A stretch of 5,683 nucleotides of DNA from a bacterium (GTDB taxonomy: Bacteria; Bacteroidota; Bacteroidia; Cytophagales; Thermonemataceae): contig JANYGM010000111.1 of NCBI GenBank assembly GCA_025362415.1, forward strand, positions 1 to 5,683, written 5' to 3'. Shown here in pieces: positions 4,738-5,683 of this stretch. Position 1 is the stretch's first letter. The number at the start of each line of letters is the position of its first letter. The position numbers and the translations under genes are program-made. The notes under the pieces were generated by a model. That model was not told where the DNA came from. It saw only the letters and a list, made by a program, of their open reading frames with translations, and made no database searches.

Positions 4738-4746
4738 TATTACTCT
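4738..4746 (+). repeat. Right copy of the 9-bp target-site duplication
   Basis: TATTACTCT directly follows the right terminal inverted repeat and equals 4211-4219. Joining the two copies restores a plausible uninterrupted site in the spacer between the LOG and peroxidase genes. Confidence 0.8.
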
Positions 4747-4815
4747 TAACTAAATCCCAAAATTTTTGCAGGAAATCTGATATTTTTTCGTCTAAAAACT
4801 TATATCATTCTACTA

Positions 4816-4823
4816 TAATTTTG
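4816..4823 (+). promoter_or_regulatory. Possible -7 box for the peroxidase gene
   Basis: TAATTTTG fits TAnnTTTG and lies about 44 bp before the ATG at 4867. Its -33 region (about 4783-4798) has only a T-rich run ending TTCG, without a clear TTG, so the call is tentative. The box lies about 70 bp beyond the right target-site duplication, outside the inserted element. Confidence 0.35.
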
Positions 4824-4866
4824 GTATGATTATTGGTTAATAGTACAAAAATAAATCCTCGTAACT

Positions 4867-5683
4867 ATGAAAAAAATTAAAATGCTTTTGCTAGCTTTTG
4901 GCGCACTATTGTTGTTTCCACAATGCACCAAAAAAGTGGATAATACCTCCACTATTGCTCTCCCTACCTACGAGGCTATTAAAGCCACTTTTGGTACGAA
5001 AATAGACCCCTATAATTTGGCTAATTATGCTAATCAGGCTATTCCAAGCTATATCACCAAAAATAATACTGGTGGAAATGCCATCACCAACGCAAAAGCA
5101 ACTTTGGGCAGAGTGCTTTTTTATGATAAAAATTTGAGTATTGATAACTCCATTTCTTGTGGAAGTTGCCACAAACAAGCATCAGGATTTGGAGATACAG
5201 AACTTGCAAGCAAAGGCGTAAGCGGAGGTTTGACAGGCAGACACTCTATGAGGCTTGTCAATGCGAGATTTGGTGTTGAAACTAAGTTTTTCTGGGACGA
5301 AAGGGCTGCCACACTAGAAGAACAAACTACAAAACCAATACAAGACCACGCTGAAATGGGTTTTAGTGGGCAAACTGGGCGAGGTGATATAAATACACTT
5401 ATCACCAAACTACAAAATATAGCTTACTACAAAGAGTTATTTCAGTTTGTTTATGGCAATGAAACCATTACAGAGCCAAAAATGCAAGAATGTTTAGCGC
5501 AATTTATTAGAAGTATTCAGTCTTTTGATGCTAAATATGATGCAGGAAGGGCGCAAGTGGCAAATGATAATCAAAATTTCCCTAACTTTACTGCACAAGA
5601 AAATACAGGCAAAAATTTGTTTTTAACTCCACCCACTTTTGATGCTACAGGAAACAGACTTAGTGGTGGATTTGGTTGCAATG
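4867..5683 (+). CDS. Di-haem cytochrome c peroxidase (CcpA/MauG family) lipoprotein, cut by the right edge
   Basis: Known role of the family: reduction of hydrogen peroxide to water in the periplasm with electrons from small c-type cytochromes or related donors, using two covalently bound haems. The visible 272 residues start with a lysine-rich end, a hydrophobic segment (6-17) and LFPQC with Cys20. This could be a lipoprotein site, though Gln at -1 is unusual. Family motifs follow: GRVLFYDKNLS (81-91), the first haem site CGSCH (98-102), GRHSMRLVNARF (124-135), FFWDERAATLEEQ with Trp143 (141-153), PIQDHAEMG (157-165) and the helix CLAQFIRSIQSFDAKYD (209-225). The window ends in GGFGCN, just where the second CxxCH should begin. 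The family usually has about 340-390 residues with its signal, so some 70-120 residues are missing. The start at 4867 gives the signal peptide directly. The neighbouring element lies between it and the divergent LOG gene. Confidence 0.93.
   Translation, partial: MKKIKMLLLAFGALLLFPQCTKKVDNTSTIALPTYEAIKATFGTKIDPYNLANYANQAIPSYITKNNTGGNAITNAKATLGRVLFYDKNLSIDNSISCGSCHKQASGFGDTELASKGVSGGLTGRHSMRLVNARFGVETKFFWDERAATLEEQTTKPIQDHAEMGFSGQTGRGDINTLITKLQNIAYYKELFQFVYGNETITEPKMQECLAQFIRSIQSFDAKYDAGRAQVANDNQNFPNFTAQENTGKNLFLTPPTFDATGNRLSGGFGCN

Noticed and set aside
4906..5408. Minus-strand frames over the peroxidase gene.
   Set aside because: The plus strand has a signal peptide, CGSCH and conserved peroxidase motifs without interruption.

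Overview
The window looks like a piece of a low-GC Bacteroidota chromosome, most likely a Cytophagales-type bacterium. This is an inference. It rests on AT-rich intergenic DNA, promoter-like boxes of the Bacteroidota TAnnTTTG type, start codons without Shine-Dalgarno motifs, Cys-lipoprotein signal peptides, and short AT-rich tandem repeats and GC-rich palindromes between genes. No phage, plasmid or CRISPR signature is visible.

Layout from left to right: (1) 1-275, a gene-free stretch with small palindromes and perhaps the last codons of a gene entering from the left. (2) 276-1151 (-), an Ntn-hydrolase isoaspartyl peptidase/L-asparaginase with all catalytic residues, preceded by a promoter embedded in repeats. 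(3) 1481-1987 (+), a small lipoprotein with a lipocalin-like look, ending at a good terminator. (4) 2196-3179 (-), a membrane-anchored SLT lytic transglycosylase with 14-bp tandem repeats on both sides. (5) 3305-4030 (-), a LOG/TIGR00730-family Rossmann-fold protein, with a strong hairpin between it and the transglycosylase. (6) 4031-4866, the divergent intergenic region between the LOG gene and the peroxidase gene, largely filled by an inserted palindromic element. (7) 4867 to the right edge (+), the N-terminal part of a di-haem cytochrome c peroxidase lipoprotein, cut at its second haem site.

The genes are ordinary housekeeping or envelope functions: cell-wall turnover, protein repair or asparagine breakdown, nucleotide phosphoribohydrolase, periplasmic peroxide removal. 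They do not form an obvious pathway. The only likely co-transcribed pair is LOG then transglycosylase, and even these are separated by a terminator-like hairpin.

The striking part is 4211-4746. A 518-bp element (4220-4737) with terminal inverted repeats is flanked by a 9-bp direct repeat, TATTACTCT, exactly next to both ends. This is the hallmark of a transposed, non-autonomous (MITE-like) element. Its right arm is continuous for 56 bp. Its left arm is broken into three pieces by 74 bp and 149 bp of extra DNA, each carrying a copy, in opposite orientation, of the same 32-bp hairpin core. The middle holds four related palindromic units, two in each orientation, whose stems differ by compensating base changes. 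Removing the insert restores a normal divergent intergenic region of about 309 bp. I cannot say from the sequence alone whether this repeat family has been described.
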